40,893 nucleotides of DNA from the NCBI GenBank assembly GCA_944327285.1, contig CALVHG010000021.1, positions 1-40,893 on the forward strand, written 5' to 3'. The first letter of the stretch is position 1, and each line of letters begins with the position of its first letter. Under the pieces are notes generated by a model. The model was not told where the DNA came from. It saw only the letters and a program-made list of their open reading frames with translations, and ran no database searches. The position numbers and the translations under genes were made by a program. Positions 1 through 9,264 of this stretch are shown piece by piece. This DNA is from an uncultured Desulfovibrio sp. Lineage in GTDB: Bacteria; Desulfobacterota; Desulfovibrionia; Desulfovibrionales; Desulfovibrionaceae.

Positions 1-311
1 GAAGGGAAACCCCTCTGCTAGCGCGAGAGGTGTTTCCCTTCCCCCCAAGCCCCCCATCCCTTCCCCAGCGCGCTTTTCTGGAGGGGGCAGAAGCTTTTCA
101 TATTCTCTATTTGTTTGAAATAAATGTAAATTTTTGTTAATACGTTTTGGAGTGTGCCAACAGGACTGGCCCACTCGTCTCCGTGAGAGCGAAGGTGAGC
201 GCAGGCCGTACCCGTTGCGACAAAGGATTGGGCATCGACAGCATGTGTACCCTGGAGCAGTTTCAGTTTTAAACCATAGGGCCTGTCGTTTTGCGGGAAA
301 AACACTCCAGT
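1..311. repeat. Composite block of three interspersed repeat families (R3, R2, R1)
   Basis: No gene is seen here. Positions 1-93 are an R3 copy, a GC-rich ~90-bp sequence also found at 19778-19868 and inverted at 20240-20335. Positions 97-142 hold an AT-rich stretch that recurs inverted at 20196-20227. Positions 188-248 are an R2 copy containing GGGCATCGACAGCA, also seen near 3168, 3345, 19955 and, inverted, at the right window end. Positions 253-311 are a minus-strand partial copy of R1, the ~147-bp element that is complete at 15278-15424. Repeat identity was judged by eye. Function is unknown. Confidence 0.7.
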
Positions 312-335
312 CCCGCCGGCGTTGCAGAATAAGCA

Positions 336-372
336 ACAGCCCCTGAACAGAGACAGTTCAGGGGCTGTTTTT
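336..372 (+). terminator. Strong intrinsic terminator-like hairpin
   Basis: A perfect 13-bp stem (336-348 with 356-368) has a 7-nt loop and is followed on the plus strand by a T run (368-372). The U-tract favours termination of plus-strand transcripts entering from the left. It also lies 65 bp past the stop of the minus-strand chemoreceptor gene, so it may act in both directions, although the T-tail on that side is weak. Confidence 0.7.
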
Positions 373-436
373 CGTCTGGCAGTTTATGCTGCTGTGTTCC
401 GGGGACGTGGAGTGTGTCCTTGTGCGGGAATGCGGG

Positions 437-2023
437 CTACGACGCGGGCTTCAGTTCGGTAAGCGGGCTTTCTCCCGCTGCGGCAGCGGCCTCTTCGGCT
501 TCTTCCTTGCGGACGCCGTCACGAATATTTTCCAGCATGACCTGAATGGCGGATACCTGCGTTTCCATGCCGTGGACGTGCTGATTGGCCGATTCCATTG
601 CTTCCAGGATGGAGCTGCTGATGGTGGAAATATCGGCAATGGTTCTGTTGATACTTTCCGCCGTTGCGGATTGCTGGGAAGACGCCGTAGCGATGGACTG
701 GGCCTGCGCGTTGGCGTCGGCGGCCAGGCTGTGAATCTGGCTCAGAGACTGGCCGCTCTTGCCCGCGAGCGTGGCCACCTGCCCGATGGCGTCCACGGTG
801 TCTTCCACCGTGCGCGCGCTCTGGCTGCTGCTGCTCTGGATGGCATGCACCGCCCCTTCTACTTCCGTGGTGGCGTTCATGGTCTTTTCGGCCAGCTTGC
901 GCACTTCGTCGGCAACAACGGCAAAACCGCGTCCGGCTTCGCCCGCGCGGGCGGCTTCAATGGCGGCATTGAGGGCCAGGAGGTTTGTCTGATCGGCGAT
1001 ATCCCGGATGATGCCGAGAACCGCGCCGATATCTCGCGCCTGTCCGTCCAGTGATTCCATTTCTTCCTTGAGGCTGGCGGCAGTTTCGCGCACGGCGTGC
1101 ATGCTGTCCACCGTCTGGTCCATATCCTTGCTGCAGGTGGCCGCCTCGTTTTGCACGGCCGTGGCCGCCTCGGCGGCTGTGGCCGCATTGTGGGCCACAT
1201 CGGATACTGTGGCGCTCATCTCTTCCACGGCCGAGGCGGTTTCGTTGATATGCGCGGCCGTGTCGGCGGTGCGCTGCTTGACGTCCTCGATTTCCCGAAT
1301 CAGGGCCGAGCTGGCTTCGTTAAGCGCGGTGACGGCGGCAGCAATGCTGTTTACCGTTTCCATGCGCCCCTTGCGAGCGGCGGCCGCCGCCTGCTTGCGA
1401 AGTTCCGTTTCTTCGGTGATGTCTCGTCCCAGTTCCACGTGGCCGATGCGCTTGCCGGAGAGATCCGTCAGCCAGTGCATGTTCATGGACATCAGGCGGC
1501 CGTTGGGCAGTGTGTTCTTGAAGCGGTGCGTGCCCTGGCGCAGCTGTTCGATGCCGCAGCGGGGCGTATTGCAAAGGTTGCCGTTCTTGCGGGAACAGTG
1601 TTGCCCGCGGTACTCGCCCTGAATGTCCATACTCTTGAGCGAAGCCGTATTGCAGAACGTCCATTTCATATCCATGTCCGTGACGGAGATGGTATAGGGA
1701 ATGGTGTTCAGGATGCTTTCATACCAGTGGCTGCGTTCCCGGCTGCGCGTGACCAGCGCACAGACGGCTTCGCCTACAGGACCGGCATTGCGACAGGGGG
1801 CAGGATCGGGGTCCTTGCCGTCGATAATGTCCTCGGCATAGCGCACGACGGCATTCATCGCGCCGTTTCTGGCTACGACGACGAAGATCAGACAGGCTCC
1901 CGCAAGGCCGATAATGATGGAGACAGTCATGCCCCAGGAAAAGAAAAAGGCCATCGCATTGCACAAGACAAGGGCAATGGCGATGGCAAAGGCAAGGAAG
2001 GCTGCCTTCCGGGAAGCGTTCAT
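437..2023 (-). CDS. Methyl-accepting chemotaxis protein with PAS domain
   Basis: A 528-residue chemoreceptor that relays a signal to the CheA/CheW array. Residues about 7-28 and 32-52 are two closely spaced hydrophobic segments with almost no periplasmic loop, so the sensing part is cytoplasmic. A PAS domain (about 100-220) follows, with a cysteine-rich insert (C-x6-C-x4-C pattern around [16 protein letters not shown]). The C-terminal signalling domain has the hallmark hairpin tip [19 protein letters not shown]. The start was chosen at ATG 2021-2023 because AGGAGG lies 6 nt upstream; a longer frame reaching 2110 lacks such support. It is a single transcription unit. The ligand is unknown, but the cysteines suggest redox or metal sensing (inference). 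Confidence 0.92.
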   Translation of the reverse strand: MNASRKAAFLAFAIAIALVLCNAMAFFFSWGMTVSIIIGLAGACLIFVVVARNGAMNAVVRYAEDIIDGKDPDPAPCRNAGPVGEAVCALVTRSRERSHWYESILNTIPYTISVTDMDMKWTFCNTASLKSMDIQGEYRGQHCSRKNGNLCNTPRCGIEQLRQGTHRFKNTLPNGRLMSMNMHWLTDLSGKRIGHVELGRDITEETELRKQAAAAARKGRMETVNSIAAAVTALNEASSALIREIEDVKQRTADTAAHINETASAVEEMSATVSDVAHNAATAAEAATAVQNEAATCSKDMDQTVDSMHAVRETAASLKEEMESLDGQARDIGAVLGIIRDIADQTNLLALNAAIEAARAGEAGRGFAVVADEVRKLAEKTMNATTEVEGAVHAIQSSSSQSARTVEDTVDAIGQVATLAGKSGQSLSQIHSLAADANAQAQSIATASSQQSATAESINRTIADISTISSSILEAMESANQHVHGMETQVSAIQVMLENIRDGVRKEEAEEAAAAAGESPLTELKPAS

Positions 2024-2197
2024 GGGAACCTCCTGAAGGTGTGTCGTCGTCGCCGATTTTCCGGGACGGTGGAAAGGGTAAAAGCTCGTTGCGAAAGAGT
2101 TGCGCCGCATGCCCGGTATCCGACCGGGACAGACGGCGCTGCTGTGAGAGCCGGAATTTCGGCGCAGGACGAATGCCTCGCGTCGGATAATGCCGCT

Positions 2198-3019
2198 TTA
2201 TCTGAAAATGCACTCCATCAGCACAACAAGACAAATGCCGCCAATGGCGGCTATTGTTGCGGCATTACCATTGCCCGAAGCATTGGCTTCGGGGATCACT
2301 TCTTCTAGAACAACATATATCATTGCACCTGCCGCAAAGGCAAGAGCTATGGGTAGGAGACCCGATGCGAGAGTGGCGGCAAGCGCGCCCGGCAGAGCGC
2401 CCAGCGGCGCTGTCGCGCCGCTGGCGACACCCCAGAAAAAGGACTGTCGCGCGGAACATCCTTCGGCCCTCAGGGCCAGTGCCACCACAAGACCTTCGGG
2501 AAGGCTTTGCAGCATGATGGAGGCCGTCAGCAGAACGGCCGTTGCCATATCGGCGCCGCTGCCCCCAGCCTGAAGGGCCTGAATGGCTTCGGGATGCGCC
2601 GCCGCGCCGTAGCCGACGCCGACAGCAAGGCCTTCGGGGATATGGTGCAGCGCCATAGCGGCCACAAGCAGCGCGCTGCGCCGCCAGCGGGTATCGACGC
2701 CTTCGACGGAATCCTGCATGGCGTGCAGGTGCGGCAGCACTTTGTCCAGTCCGAGAAGGAATGCCGCGCCCAGCGCCAGACCGCAGATAATGGGCAGGAA
2801 GGAAAGGCGTCCGAGAGGGGCCGTCATTTCCAGTGCGGGTGCGAGAAGGCCCAGCGAAGCGGCCGCAAGCATCATACCGCCGGCCGCGCCGAGCAGGCAG
2901 TCCATCAGAAAGCGGGAGAAGTTCTTGCGGGCAAAAATCAGGGCCGCGCCCGCGCTGATGGAGAGCCAGGTCAGCGTCCCCGCGCCGAAGGCCTGTACCG
3001 CCGGATGGTCAAAAATCAT
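2198..3019 (-). CDS. ZIP family divalent metal transporter
   Basis: A 273-residue polytopic inner-membrane protein predicted to import Zn2+ or related divalent cations. About eight hydrophobic segments are visible. The two family-defining transport helices are present: HHIPEGLAVGVG (about residues 124-135) and a second, QSLPEGLVVALAL (about 172-184), which carry the metal-binding His/Glu/Pro residues. The loop between helices 3 and 4 is short and contains the only clear extra histidines (PHLHAMQD). AGGAG lies about 9 nt before the ATG at 3017-3019. It resembles the bacterial ZupT/GufA group; the metal cannot be told from sequence alone. The gene stands alone, with repeat DNA upstream. Confidence 0.88.
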   Translation of the reverse strand: MIFDHPAVQAFGAGTLTWLSISAGAALIFARKNFSRFLMDCLLGAAGGMMLAAASLGLLAPALEMTAPLGRLSFLPIICGLALGAAFLLGLDKVLPHLHAMQDSVEGVDTRWRRSALLVAAMALHHIPEGLAVGVGYGAAAHPEAIQALQAGGSGADMATAVLLTASIMLQSLPEGLVVALALRAEGCSARQSFFWGVASGATAPLGALPGALAATLASGLLPIALAFAAGAMIYVVLEEVIPEANASGNGNAATIAAIGGICLVVLMECIFR

Positions 3020-3069
3020 ACCTGTTATCTCCTGTGTCGTCTGGAGTTCTTCAAACTTTATGGTCTGTG

Positions 3070-3440
3070 TAGTTTCGTGGAAAAATGCGGTTTATATGTA
3101 CTTCGGGCCGGGCGGCGCTGTGCCGCCGCCTCGCGTTTCACCTTTTTCAAAGTTGAAACGCTCTAGCAGCGACCGGAAGGCGGCCGCAGGCCGTGCCCGT
3201 TGCGACGAAGGAATGGGCATCGACAGCAGAGATGAGGGGTTTCCCTTCTCCCAAAAAACAACTTACGAATAGTGTTAACAGGCCATAAAGAATGATTTTT
3301 TTGAACTGTCATACGGCAGTGCGCGGGTTTTGGGGAGGATAAGGGCGTTTGAGGGGGAAGAAACCCCTTTTGGCCGCGGGCCGTATCCGTCAGGCGCCAG
3401 CCTTACGGGCATCGACAGCAGCGCCAAAGGGTACCTTCCC
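3070..3440. repeat. Repeat block: truncated R1 (minus) and two R2 copies
   Basis: The gap between the ZIP gene and the GtrA fusion (3020-3469) contains no gene. Positions 3070-3165 are a minus-strand, 3'-truncated R1 copy ending in GAAACGCTCTA. Positions 3168-3290 form an R2 copy that is almost identical, in inverted orientation, to 40786-40893 at the other end of the window. Positions 3345-3440 hold a diverged R2 copy that carries the same GGGCATCGACAGCAG core. Confidence 0.7.
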
Positions 3441-3469
3441 CCTCAGGACAAATGCGCGATGTCGTCGCG

Positions 3470-4942
3470 TCAGTTCTGCCCGCGGCGCAGCAGCTGCGGA
3501 ATCGCAAAGTAGATGCGGGCTGCCGTATCAAAGCAGACGCCGGGCAAATAGCTGGCCAACCAGAACAGCCGGTGCTTGCGGCAGCTGTCGCGCCAGGGGC
3601 GCAGCGTTTCGCGGGCCTGTCCGCCCTTGCCTTTGCGCCAGAGGCTGACGGCCTTCTGAAAAGCCGCCCGCTGGCGCAGCAGCTGCACCAGATCCGGCCA
3701 GGTCTCGTCATAACCGGGATAAAGGGCGCGGTGCTTGTCCAGAATCCGCAGGGTTTCGTCCGCGAACTGGCCGAACTTGCGGAAGGTGGTATTGCCGCCG
3801 TGCACCCGCCAGATGGTCAGCGGGGCGTCCACGTAATCCAGTTTCCAGTCATGCGCCACGCGATAGAAAACGTCGGCTTCTTCGCAGACGTTGAGGCTTT
3901 CGTCGAACCATTGCGGCTGTTCGCCGCTTTTGTCGGCCACGGCGTCGAGCGCCGCGCGGCGCAGCACGGCGGAGGACATGGAAATCCACTGGCGGCGCAG
4001 CAGATCGCCGAAGACATGGCCGCGTCCCGGCGCGCTGTTGGCAAAGACGCGTTGCAGAATGCGGCGGCCGTCAAACATTTCCGTATCCGTGCAGACAAGG
4101 CCCACGTCGGGATCGCTGAACAGGGGAACCTGTTGCGCCAGTTTTTCCGGCCGCCAGAGATCGTCGCAGTCCAGGAAGGCGATCAGATCGCCGCGCGCCT
4201 CGCGTATGGCCAGATTGCGGGCCGCGCCCAGCGGAACGGTTTTCGTGCCGCGGAAATAGCGCAGACGGCCGCGCAGCCCGGCATGCCCCTGCGCCATGAG
4301 GGGGCTGTTGTCTGTGGAGCCGTTATCCCAGAAGATAACTTCAAAGTCGGTAAATGTCTGCGCCGCCAGACTGTCCAGCGCTTCTTCCAGATCCTTGCCG
4401 CCGCTGTTGAGGCAGTTCATGATGACGGAAACGCGCGGCGCCCGATCCTGCGGCAGGGGCGGCAAGGGGGCGGGGTTCGAGACAAAGCCCGGCAGACCGC
4501 CATAGGGACGCCGCGTTTCCTGTTCCCCCGCGCTGCGGAAGACCCAGAAGCGCAGCAGCGCGTAGGTCAGCAGCGGGACAAGCGCGCTGGCCAGAATCAT
4601 GGAGACTTCGTACGGGCAGCCCAGCCAGTCCAGAATGCCAATGATCAGCGAATTGGCCGCCAGCCCCGCCACCTGCACCGCCGCAAAGCGGGGCAGAAAA
4701 ACGGCGTGCCGTCCTTCCGCCTGCCGGAAGGTCCAGAAGCGCTGGCCCGTGTAGGAGACGATAAATCCCAGAATGAAGGCGCAGGCATTGCCCGCCAGCA
4801 GAGGCCAGTTCAGCAGGCGGACAAAGAACAGGCCGCTTAGAAAGTAGACCAGAGTCGCCAGACCGCCGATGACAAGGTAGCGCGCGAAGGAGCGCTCCAG
4901 AGCGGCGCGGATCAGGGTAAGCAGTTGCTGTTGCGCCCTCAT
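3470..4942 (-). CDS. GtrA-like membrane domain fused to family 2 glycosyltransferase
   Basis: A 490-residue two-domain protein. Residues about 20-135 form a GtrA-like domain with four hydrophobic helices (GtrA proteins are thought to flip or handle undecaprenyl-phosphate-linked sugars). Residues about 170-400 form a GT-A fold family 2 glycosyltransferase, with VSVIMNCLNSG at its start, a WDNGSTDNS nucleotide-binding motif, the DxD-like FLDCDDLW, and the acceptor-side region ending WRVHGGNTT. In most genomes GtrA and the GT2 enzyme are separate genes, so the fusion is notable. Its ATG directly abuts the TAA of the upstream aminotransferase gene, implying one operon and translational coupling. 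The sugar is unknown. Confidence 0.85.
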   Translation of the reverse strand: MRAQQQLLTLIRAALERSFARYLVIGGLATLVYFLSGLFFVRLLNWPLLAGNACAFILGFIVSYTGQRFWTFRQAEGRHAVFLPRFAAVQVAGLAANSLIIGILDWLGCPYEVSMILASALVPLLTYALLRFWVFRSAGEQETRRPYGGLPGFVSNPAPLPPLPQDRAPRVSVIMNCLNSGGKDLEEALDSLAAQTFTDFEVIFWDNGSTDNSPLMAQGHAGLRGRLRYFRGTKTVPLGAARNLAIREARGDLIAFLDCDDLWRPEKLAQQVPLFSDPDVGLVCTDTEMFDGRRILQRVFANSAPGRGHVFGDLLRRQWISMSSAVLRRAALDAVADKSGEQPQWFDESLNVCEEADVFYRVAHDWKLDYVDAPLTIWRVHGGNTTFRKFGQFADETLRILDKHRALYPGYDETWPDLVQLLRQRAAFQKAVSLWRKGKGGQARETLRPWRDSCRKHRLFWLASYLPGVCFDTAARIYFAIPQLLRRGQN

Positions 4943-6091
4943 TTAGCCCAGCGCCTCCGTTATGACGTCGCACACGCCGTGCACGTCGGCGTCGCTCAAA
5001 CCGGGATGGAGCGGGAGCGTCACCAGTTCGCCGTGGAGGCGCTCCGTGACGGGGAGCGGCAGCGAACCTGCCGCCGGGCGGAAGAGCGTCAGCAGGTGGT
5101 TGGGCTTGTAATGCACGCCCGTGGGGATGTCGCGGGCGGCCAGCGCGGCCTTGAGCTCTTCTTTGCGCCCGTTGAGGACGCGCACCACCTGAATATGAGG
5201 AACAATGAAATCGTCGGGAGACTGTCGCAGCAGGGCCACATCCTTCAGATTCGCCAGACGTTCCGCATAGATGGCGGCCAGCCGCCGCCGGGCCGGGATG
5301 AATTCGGCTTCCAGTCGCCCCAGCTGCACGCGGCCGATGGCCGCCATGATGTTGCTCATGTGGAAGCGCCAGCCAAGTCGTTTGACATCAGGGTCCCAGG
5401 TGCGGGTTCCGGCAAAGCGGGCGGCGGTATCGCCTTCCACGGACAACAGGCGGGCGTCGGCCGCAATGCGGGCTTCCTCATCGTTGAAGATAACGCAGAG
5501 GCCGCCTTCGCCGCAGGTAATGTTCTTGATGCCGTCAAAGCTGAAGCAGACGGCGTCGCCGAAGCTGCCGATCTTCTGGCCCTTGTGGCGGCAGCCGAAG
5601 GCGTGGGCGGCATCTTCGATGACGCGCAGGCCATGTCGCCGGGCAAAGGCGTGCACTTCTTCAATCTGCCAGGGGTTGCTGGCATAGTGCACGGGCATGA
5701 CCGCAAAGACTTCCGGGGTCAGGCGGCGTTCGGCATCGGCCAGATCCAGCGTGCCGGTTTCGGGCAGCACGTCGCAGGCCACAGGTTCGCAGCCCGCGGC
5801 AAGAATGGCCTGAAAGGAGGCCACAAAGGTCAGAGACGGCACCAGAACGCGCGGCTTGCCGGCGTGCTTCCAGTTGGCGGGGCGCAGGGCGTCCACGGCC
5901 AGCGTGAGGGCCGCCGTGCCGGTATTGGCGGAGACAACGTTCTTTTCCGCAACGCCAAGATAGGCGGCAACTTCCTTTTCAAACTGGTGGGTTTCCTTGC
6001 CTATGCCGAGATAGCCGTCTTCCGTGATGACGCGCCGGACGGCTTCGGCTTCTGCCTCACCTACGATGGACATGGAAAGACGAAGGGACAT
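4943..6091 (-). CDS. DegT/DnrJ/EryC1/StrS aminotransferase
   Basis: A 382-residue PLP-dependent enzyme of the sugar aminotransferase family, which converts keto-sugar nucleotides to amino sugars. Visible are the N-terminal GYLGIGKETHQFEKE region, the cofactor-binding NTGTAALTLA, the VIEDAAHAFG aspartate motif, and the PLP-lysine segment FDGIKNITCGEGG. The start at 6089-6091 was chosen because AGGGAGG precedes it; an in-frame ATG at 6139 lacks a ribosome site. It is the first gene of a pair with the GtrA-GT2 fusion, so its product probably feeds that glycosyltransferase. It could equally serve the nonulosonic-acid route with NeuB. The exact substrate cannot be read from sequence. Confidence 0.88.
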   Translation of the reverse strand: MSLRLSMSIVGEAEAEAVRRVITEDGYLGIGKETHQFEKEVAAYLGVAEKNVVSANTGTAALTLAVDALRPANWKHAGKPRVLVPSLTFVASFQAILAAGCEPVACDVLPETGTLDLADAERRLTPEVFAVMPVHYASNPWQIEEVHAFARRHGLRVIEDAAHAFGCRHKGQKIGSFGDAVCFSFDGIKNITCGEGGLCVIFNDEEARIAADARLLSVEGDTAARFAGTRTWDPDVKRLGWRFHMSNIMAAIGRVQLGRLEAEFIPARRRLAAIYAERLANLKDVALLRQSPDDFIVPHIQVVRVLNGRKEELKAALAARDIPTGVHYKPNHLLTLFRPAAGSLPLPVTERLHGELVTLPLHPGLSDADVHGVCDVITEALG

Positions 6092-6229
6092 GCGCTCCTC
6101 CCTTGCAGCCGGGTCGGAAAACCGAAGACGTTTCCGCATGCAGGGCTGCTGTAAAAACTTTTTAAAATAACAGTGTGTTATGATGATGTTTCGCGTTTTT
6201 GCGGTGCGGTTGCTGCGCTACGGACGGCC

Positions 6230-6868
6230 TTATTTCTGCCCGGCGAAGGCGGCCCAGCGTTCCATGAGCAGGCGCAGGGCCTTGCCGCGATGGCTGCGCG
6301 CATTCTTCTCCGAACCGCTGAGTTCGGCAGCGGCCTTGCCGAGTTCGGGATCAAAAAAGACGGGGTCATAGCCGAAGCCATTCTGGCCGCGGGGTTCGTC
6401 CAGAATGCTGCCTTCCCACGCGCCGCGCACGACAAGCTCCTCGCCGCCGAGAAAGTCCGGTTTAACGGCGGCCATGCAGCAGACAAAGCGACAGGTCCGG
6501 GGGGCTTCCGGCAGTTTGGAGAGCGTCAGGAGCAGCTTGCGCGTATTGCGCTGATCCCGGCTCTCGCCGTCAAGAGAGTGCCAGTCGTCGCCGTAGCGGG
6601 CGGAGTAGACGCCCGGCGCGCCGTTCAGTGCGTCCACTTCCAGACCGGAGTCGTCGGCAATGGCAATATGGCCGGTCATCTGCGCTACGGTTCGGGCCTT
6701 GATGAGAGCGTTTTCCTCAAAGGTCGTGCCGGTTTCTTCTATTTCTCCAATGCCGGGAAAGGCATCGAGGCCCAGCACGTGAATGCCGTAGCCAGAGAGG
6801 AGTTCCCCAAGTTCGCGGATTTTACCCGCATTGCGGGAGGCCAGAATGACGGTCATGGATTCGTTCAT
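6230..6868 (-). CDS. rdgB: RdgB/HAM1 non-canonical purine NTP pyrophosphatase
   Basis: A 212-residue cytosolic housecleaning enzyme that hydrolyses dITP, ITP and XTP to monophosphates so that deaminated purines stay out of DNA and RNA. Family motifs are clear: the N-terminal VILASRNAGKIRELGELL, TFEENALIKA, the ADDSGLEVDALNGAPGVYSARY signature, and the C-terminal GQNGFGYDPVFF with AELSGSEKNARSHRGKAL. The start at 6866-6868 matches the usual family start and has AAAGGA upstream; a longer frame reaching 7096 would add an unrelated N-terminus. It is followed by no obvious terminator, and it may be co-transcribed with the upstream EamA gene, which ends 73 bp away. Confidence 0.93.
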   Translation of the reverse strand: MNESMTVILASRNAGKIRELGELLSGYGIHVLGLDAFPGIGEIEETGTTFEENALIKARTVAQMTGHIAIADDSGLEVDALNGAPGVYSARYGDDWHSLDGESRDQRNTRKLLLTLSKLPEAPRTCRFVCCMAAVKPDFLGGEELVVRGAWEGSILDEPRGQNGFGYDPVFFDPELGKAAAELSGSEKNARSHRGKALRLLMERWAAFAGQK

Positions 6869-6941
6869 GTCGGTTCCTTTGGAGCGAAGTAGAGTCTTTT
6901 GAAGCGGATTGCAGCGTGGCTGAGAGGACTTTGCGCCCGGC

Positions 6942-7847
6942 TCATGACCGGCGCTTGAGCCCCGGCGCGTGCAGCGTGGCGGCGAGGATGCCGCCGATGA
7001 CCAGCGCGCCGCCCACAATCTGGGCACGGACAATGGCTTCGCCGAGAATGACGACCGAAGCCGCGGCGGCAAAAACAGGCAGCGAATAGTAGACAATGCC
7101 CGCGCGCACCGGGCCTATGCGATCAATGGCCAGCGTCCAGAGCCAGAAAGAAAGGAAGGAGCAGCCGATGCCGGTATAAAGCACAGAGACGACAACCGGC
7201 ATCGTTGCCCGCGGCAGCGGCAGCATCAGAGCCTCGGCCAGCGTAAACGGCAGGGCGCAGAGCAGGCCCAGGGCAAAGAGCGCCGCATTGAAGCCAAAGG
7301 CGGAAATGCCGGCGGGCCGTCGCCGCATGAAAAGGGAATACAGCCCGAAGCAGAGCGCGCCGCCCAGGGCCCAGAAATCGCCGCTGTTCAGGCGCAGGGC
7401 CGCAAGGCGTTCCCAGTCTCCCCGGCTGACGAGAATCACGACGCCCGCCACCACAAGGCACACGCCGAGCAGACGGCGGGGCGAAATGGCTTCTCCGTAA
7501 AGAATGCGGGACAGCAGCAGGATGACAACGGGCGCCGTCGGCACCAGCAGAGCCATATTGAGGCTTTCCGTGGTTTGCCCGGCTTTATAGATGAGAGTAT
7601 TCATGAGAGTGACGCCCAGAATGGCCTGCACGGTCAAATAGCGGGCGTGGGCGCGGATCAGCGGCCAGTCGGCGGCCAGATGCTTCCAGGCAAAGGGCAG
7701 CAGGGCAAGAAGCGCCACAAGCCAGCGCCAGAAGTTGCACTGCCACGGGGGAATCATGTCGGCAACGGCGCGTGCCACGACAAAGTTGCCCGACCAGATG
7801 ACGGTTGCCGTCAGGGCGGCGGCATAGCCCTGGCTGATTCGCTGCAT
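6942..7847 (-). CDS. EamA/DMT superfamily transporter
   Basis: A 301-residue membrane protein with about ten hydrophobic helices arranged as two EamA repeats (residues about 8-138 and 153-290), typical of RhaT/YdcZ-type drug/metabolite exporters. The hallmarks are the early WSGNFVVARAVADMIPP and, in the second half, GCSFLSFWLWTLAIDRIGP followed by PVFAAAASVVILGE. AGGGGAAG lies upstream of ATG 7845-7847. The substrate is unknown; family members export amino acids, nucleotides or metabolites. It is divergent from neuB. Confidence 0.88.
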   Translation of the reverse strand: MQRISQGYAAALTATVIWSGNFVVARAVADMIPPWQCNFWRWLVALLALLPFAWKHLAADWPLIRAHARYLTVQAILGVTLMNTLIYKAGQTTESLNMALLVPTAPVVILLLSRILYGEAISPRRLLGVCLVVAGVVILVSRGDWERLAALRLNSGDFWALGGALCFGLYSLFMRRRPAGISAFGFNAALFALGLLCALPFTLAEALMLPLPRATMPVVVSVLYTGIGCSFLSFWLWTLAIDRIGPVRAGIVYYSLPVFAAAASVVILGEAIVRAQIVGGALVIGGILAATLHAPGLKRRS

Positions 7848-8017
7848 AGTCTTCCCCTGTCCGTTGATTGCGGGCGTTCCACCATAGCGAAGGCGGGCTC
7901 CCTTGCCAAGGCGGAGGGGCGGGGCCCCGCCGCTTTTCTTTCGCGCGGCAAAAAGTTAGACTGGCGCTGCCCTATCTTTTTCCCTCCCTGCAAAACGGGA
8001 GGCCATGCAAGGACATA

Positions 8018-9094
8018 ATGATGAATATCATGCAGATATTTGAAGAGGCGGCACCGCAGGAGCGCATTGCGGTTCCCTATGTCATCGCCGAGGCCGGCGT
8101 CAACCACGAAGGCAGCATGGACATTGCCCGCCGCCTGATTGACGAAGCCGCCGAAGGCGGCGCGGACGCTATCAAATTCCAGACCTACAAGGCGGCAACG
8201 CTGGCTTCCAAGGATTCTCCGGCCTACTGGGATACCTCCAAGGAACCCACGCGCAGCCAGTACGAACTTTTCAAGAAGCATGATTCCTTCTGGAAGAACG
8301 AGTTCGAGGCGCTCAAGAAGCATTGCGATGCCGCGGGCATTGCCTTCATGTCCACGCCCTTTGATGTCGAGTCGGCTCACTTCCTCAATGATCTTATGGA
8401 CGTGTTTAAAATATCCTCGTCGGATATCACGAACAAGCCCTTTATTGAGATTCTGTGTGATTTCGGCAAGCCCATTATTCTGTCCACAGGGGCCGCTCAC
8501 CTGCATGAGATCGCCGAGGCCGTGGAGTGGATTGAGGCAAAGGGCAATCCTCTGGCTCTGCTGCATTGCGTGCTGAACTACCCCACCAAAGACGAAAATG
8601 CCGCGCTGGGCATGATCAGGGGCTTGCAGCGTCATTTCCCGCAGCATGTCATTGGCTATTCCGATCATACGCTGCCCGATGATATGCACATTCTGGAAAC
8701 AGCTACTCTGCTGGGCGCGCGGATTCTGGAAAAGCATTTCAGCCACGACAAGACGCTGCCGGGCAACGACCACTATCACGCCATGGACAAGGAAGACCTC
8801 AAGCGTTTCTATGCCCGCCTTGAACGGACGCTGGCCAGCGTGGGCGATTTCGCTCTGCGAGCCCTGCCGGAGGAAGAGCCCGCCCGCCGCAATGCGCGGC
8901 GTTCGCTGGTGGCTGCGCGGCCCATTGCGGCGGGGAGCCGAATTACGCCCGCCGATCTTACCTGGAAGCGCCCCGCTCACGGCATTTCGCCGCGAAATTA
9001 CGAGGAAGTGCTGACCATGCGCGCCCGCAGGGACATCCCCGAAGACACGGTGCTGCGCTGGAGCGATCTTGACGACGGCGAGGCTCGCGGCTGA
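8018..9094 (+). CDS. neuB: NeuB-family nonulosonate (sialic acid-type) synthase
   Basis: A 358-residue enzyme that condenses a 2-acetamido sugar with phosphoenolpyruvate to a nine-carbon acid (N-acetylneuraminate, legionaminate or pseudaminate type). The NeuB TIM barrel occupies about residues 15-285: YVIAEAGVNHEGSMDIA, AIKFQTYKA, MSTPFD, KISSSDITN, IILSTGAA, LHCVLNYPT, GYSDHT and LEKHFSHDK are all family blocks. A SAF/antifreeze-like domain (about 295-350: RRSLVAARPIAAGSRIT) closes the active site in the dimer. The start could be ATG 8018 or the adjacent ATG 8021; AAGG at 8009-8012 favours either. No CMP-sugar synthetase (NeuA) is in the window, so the pathway must be completed elsewhere. 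Confidence 0.92.
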   Translation: MMNIMQIFEEAAPQERIAVPYVIAEAGVNHEGSMDIARRLIDEAAEGGADAIKFQTYKAATLASKDSPAYWDTSKEPTRSQYELFKKHDSFWKNEFEALKKHCDAAGIAFMSTPFDVESAHFLNDLMDVFKISSSDITNKPFIEILCDFGKPIILSTGAAHLHEIAEAVEWIEAKGNPLALLHCVLNYPTKDENAALGMIRGLQRHFPQHVIGYSDHTLPDDMHILETATLLGARILEKHFSHDKTLPGNDHYHAMDKEDLKRFYARLERTLASVGDFALRALPEEEPARRNARRSLVAARPIAAGSRITPADLTWKRPAHGISPRNYEEVLTMRARRDIPEDTVLRWSDLDDGEARG

Positions 9095-9197
9095 GTCGCG
9101 CTCCCCTTTTCGGCGGGCTCTCGCGTCGGCTCCTGACAGGGGCGGGCGCGGGAGCCCCTGCCGGAGATTCTTACGTCATGGACGAATTTTTGTTATG

Positions 9198-9230
9198 CAG
9201 ACGCAAAAGCGCAATGCGCTTTTGCGTCTG
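9198..9230. other. Perfect 15-bp hairpin between neuB and the transferase gene
   Basis: The arms at 9198-9212 and 9216-9230 are perfectly complementary, with a 3-nt loop. No T run follows on either strand, so it is not a canonical intrinsic terminator. It could limit read-through from neuB or stabilise a processed mRNA end. Confidence 0.55.
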
Positions 9231-9264
9231 TTGATCAGGAACGGGAAAAACTGCGGAGAACTTC

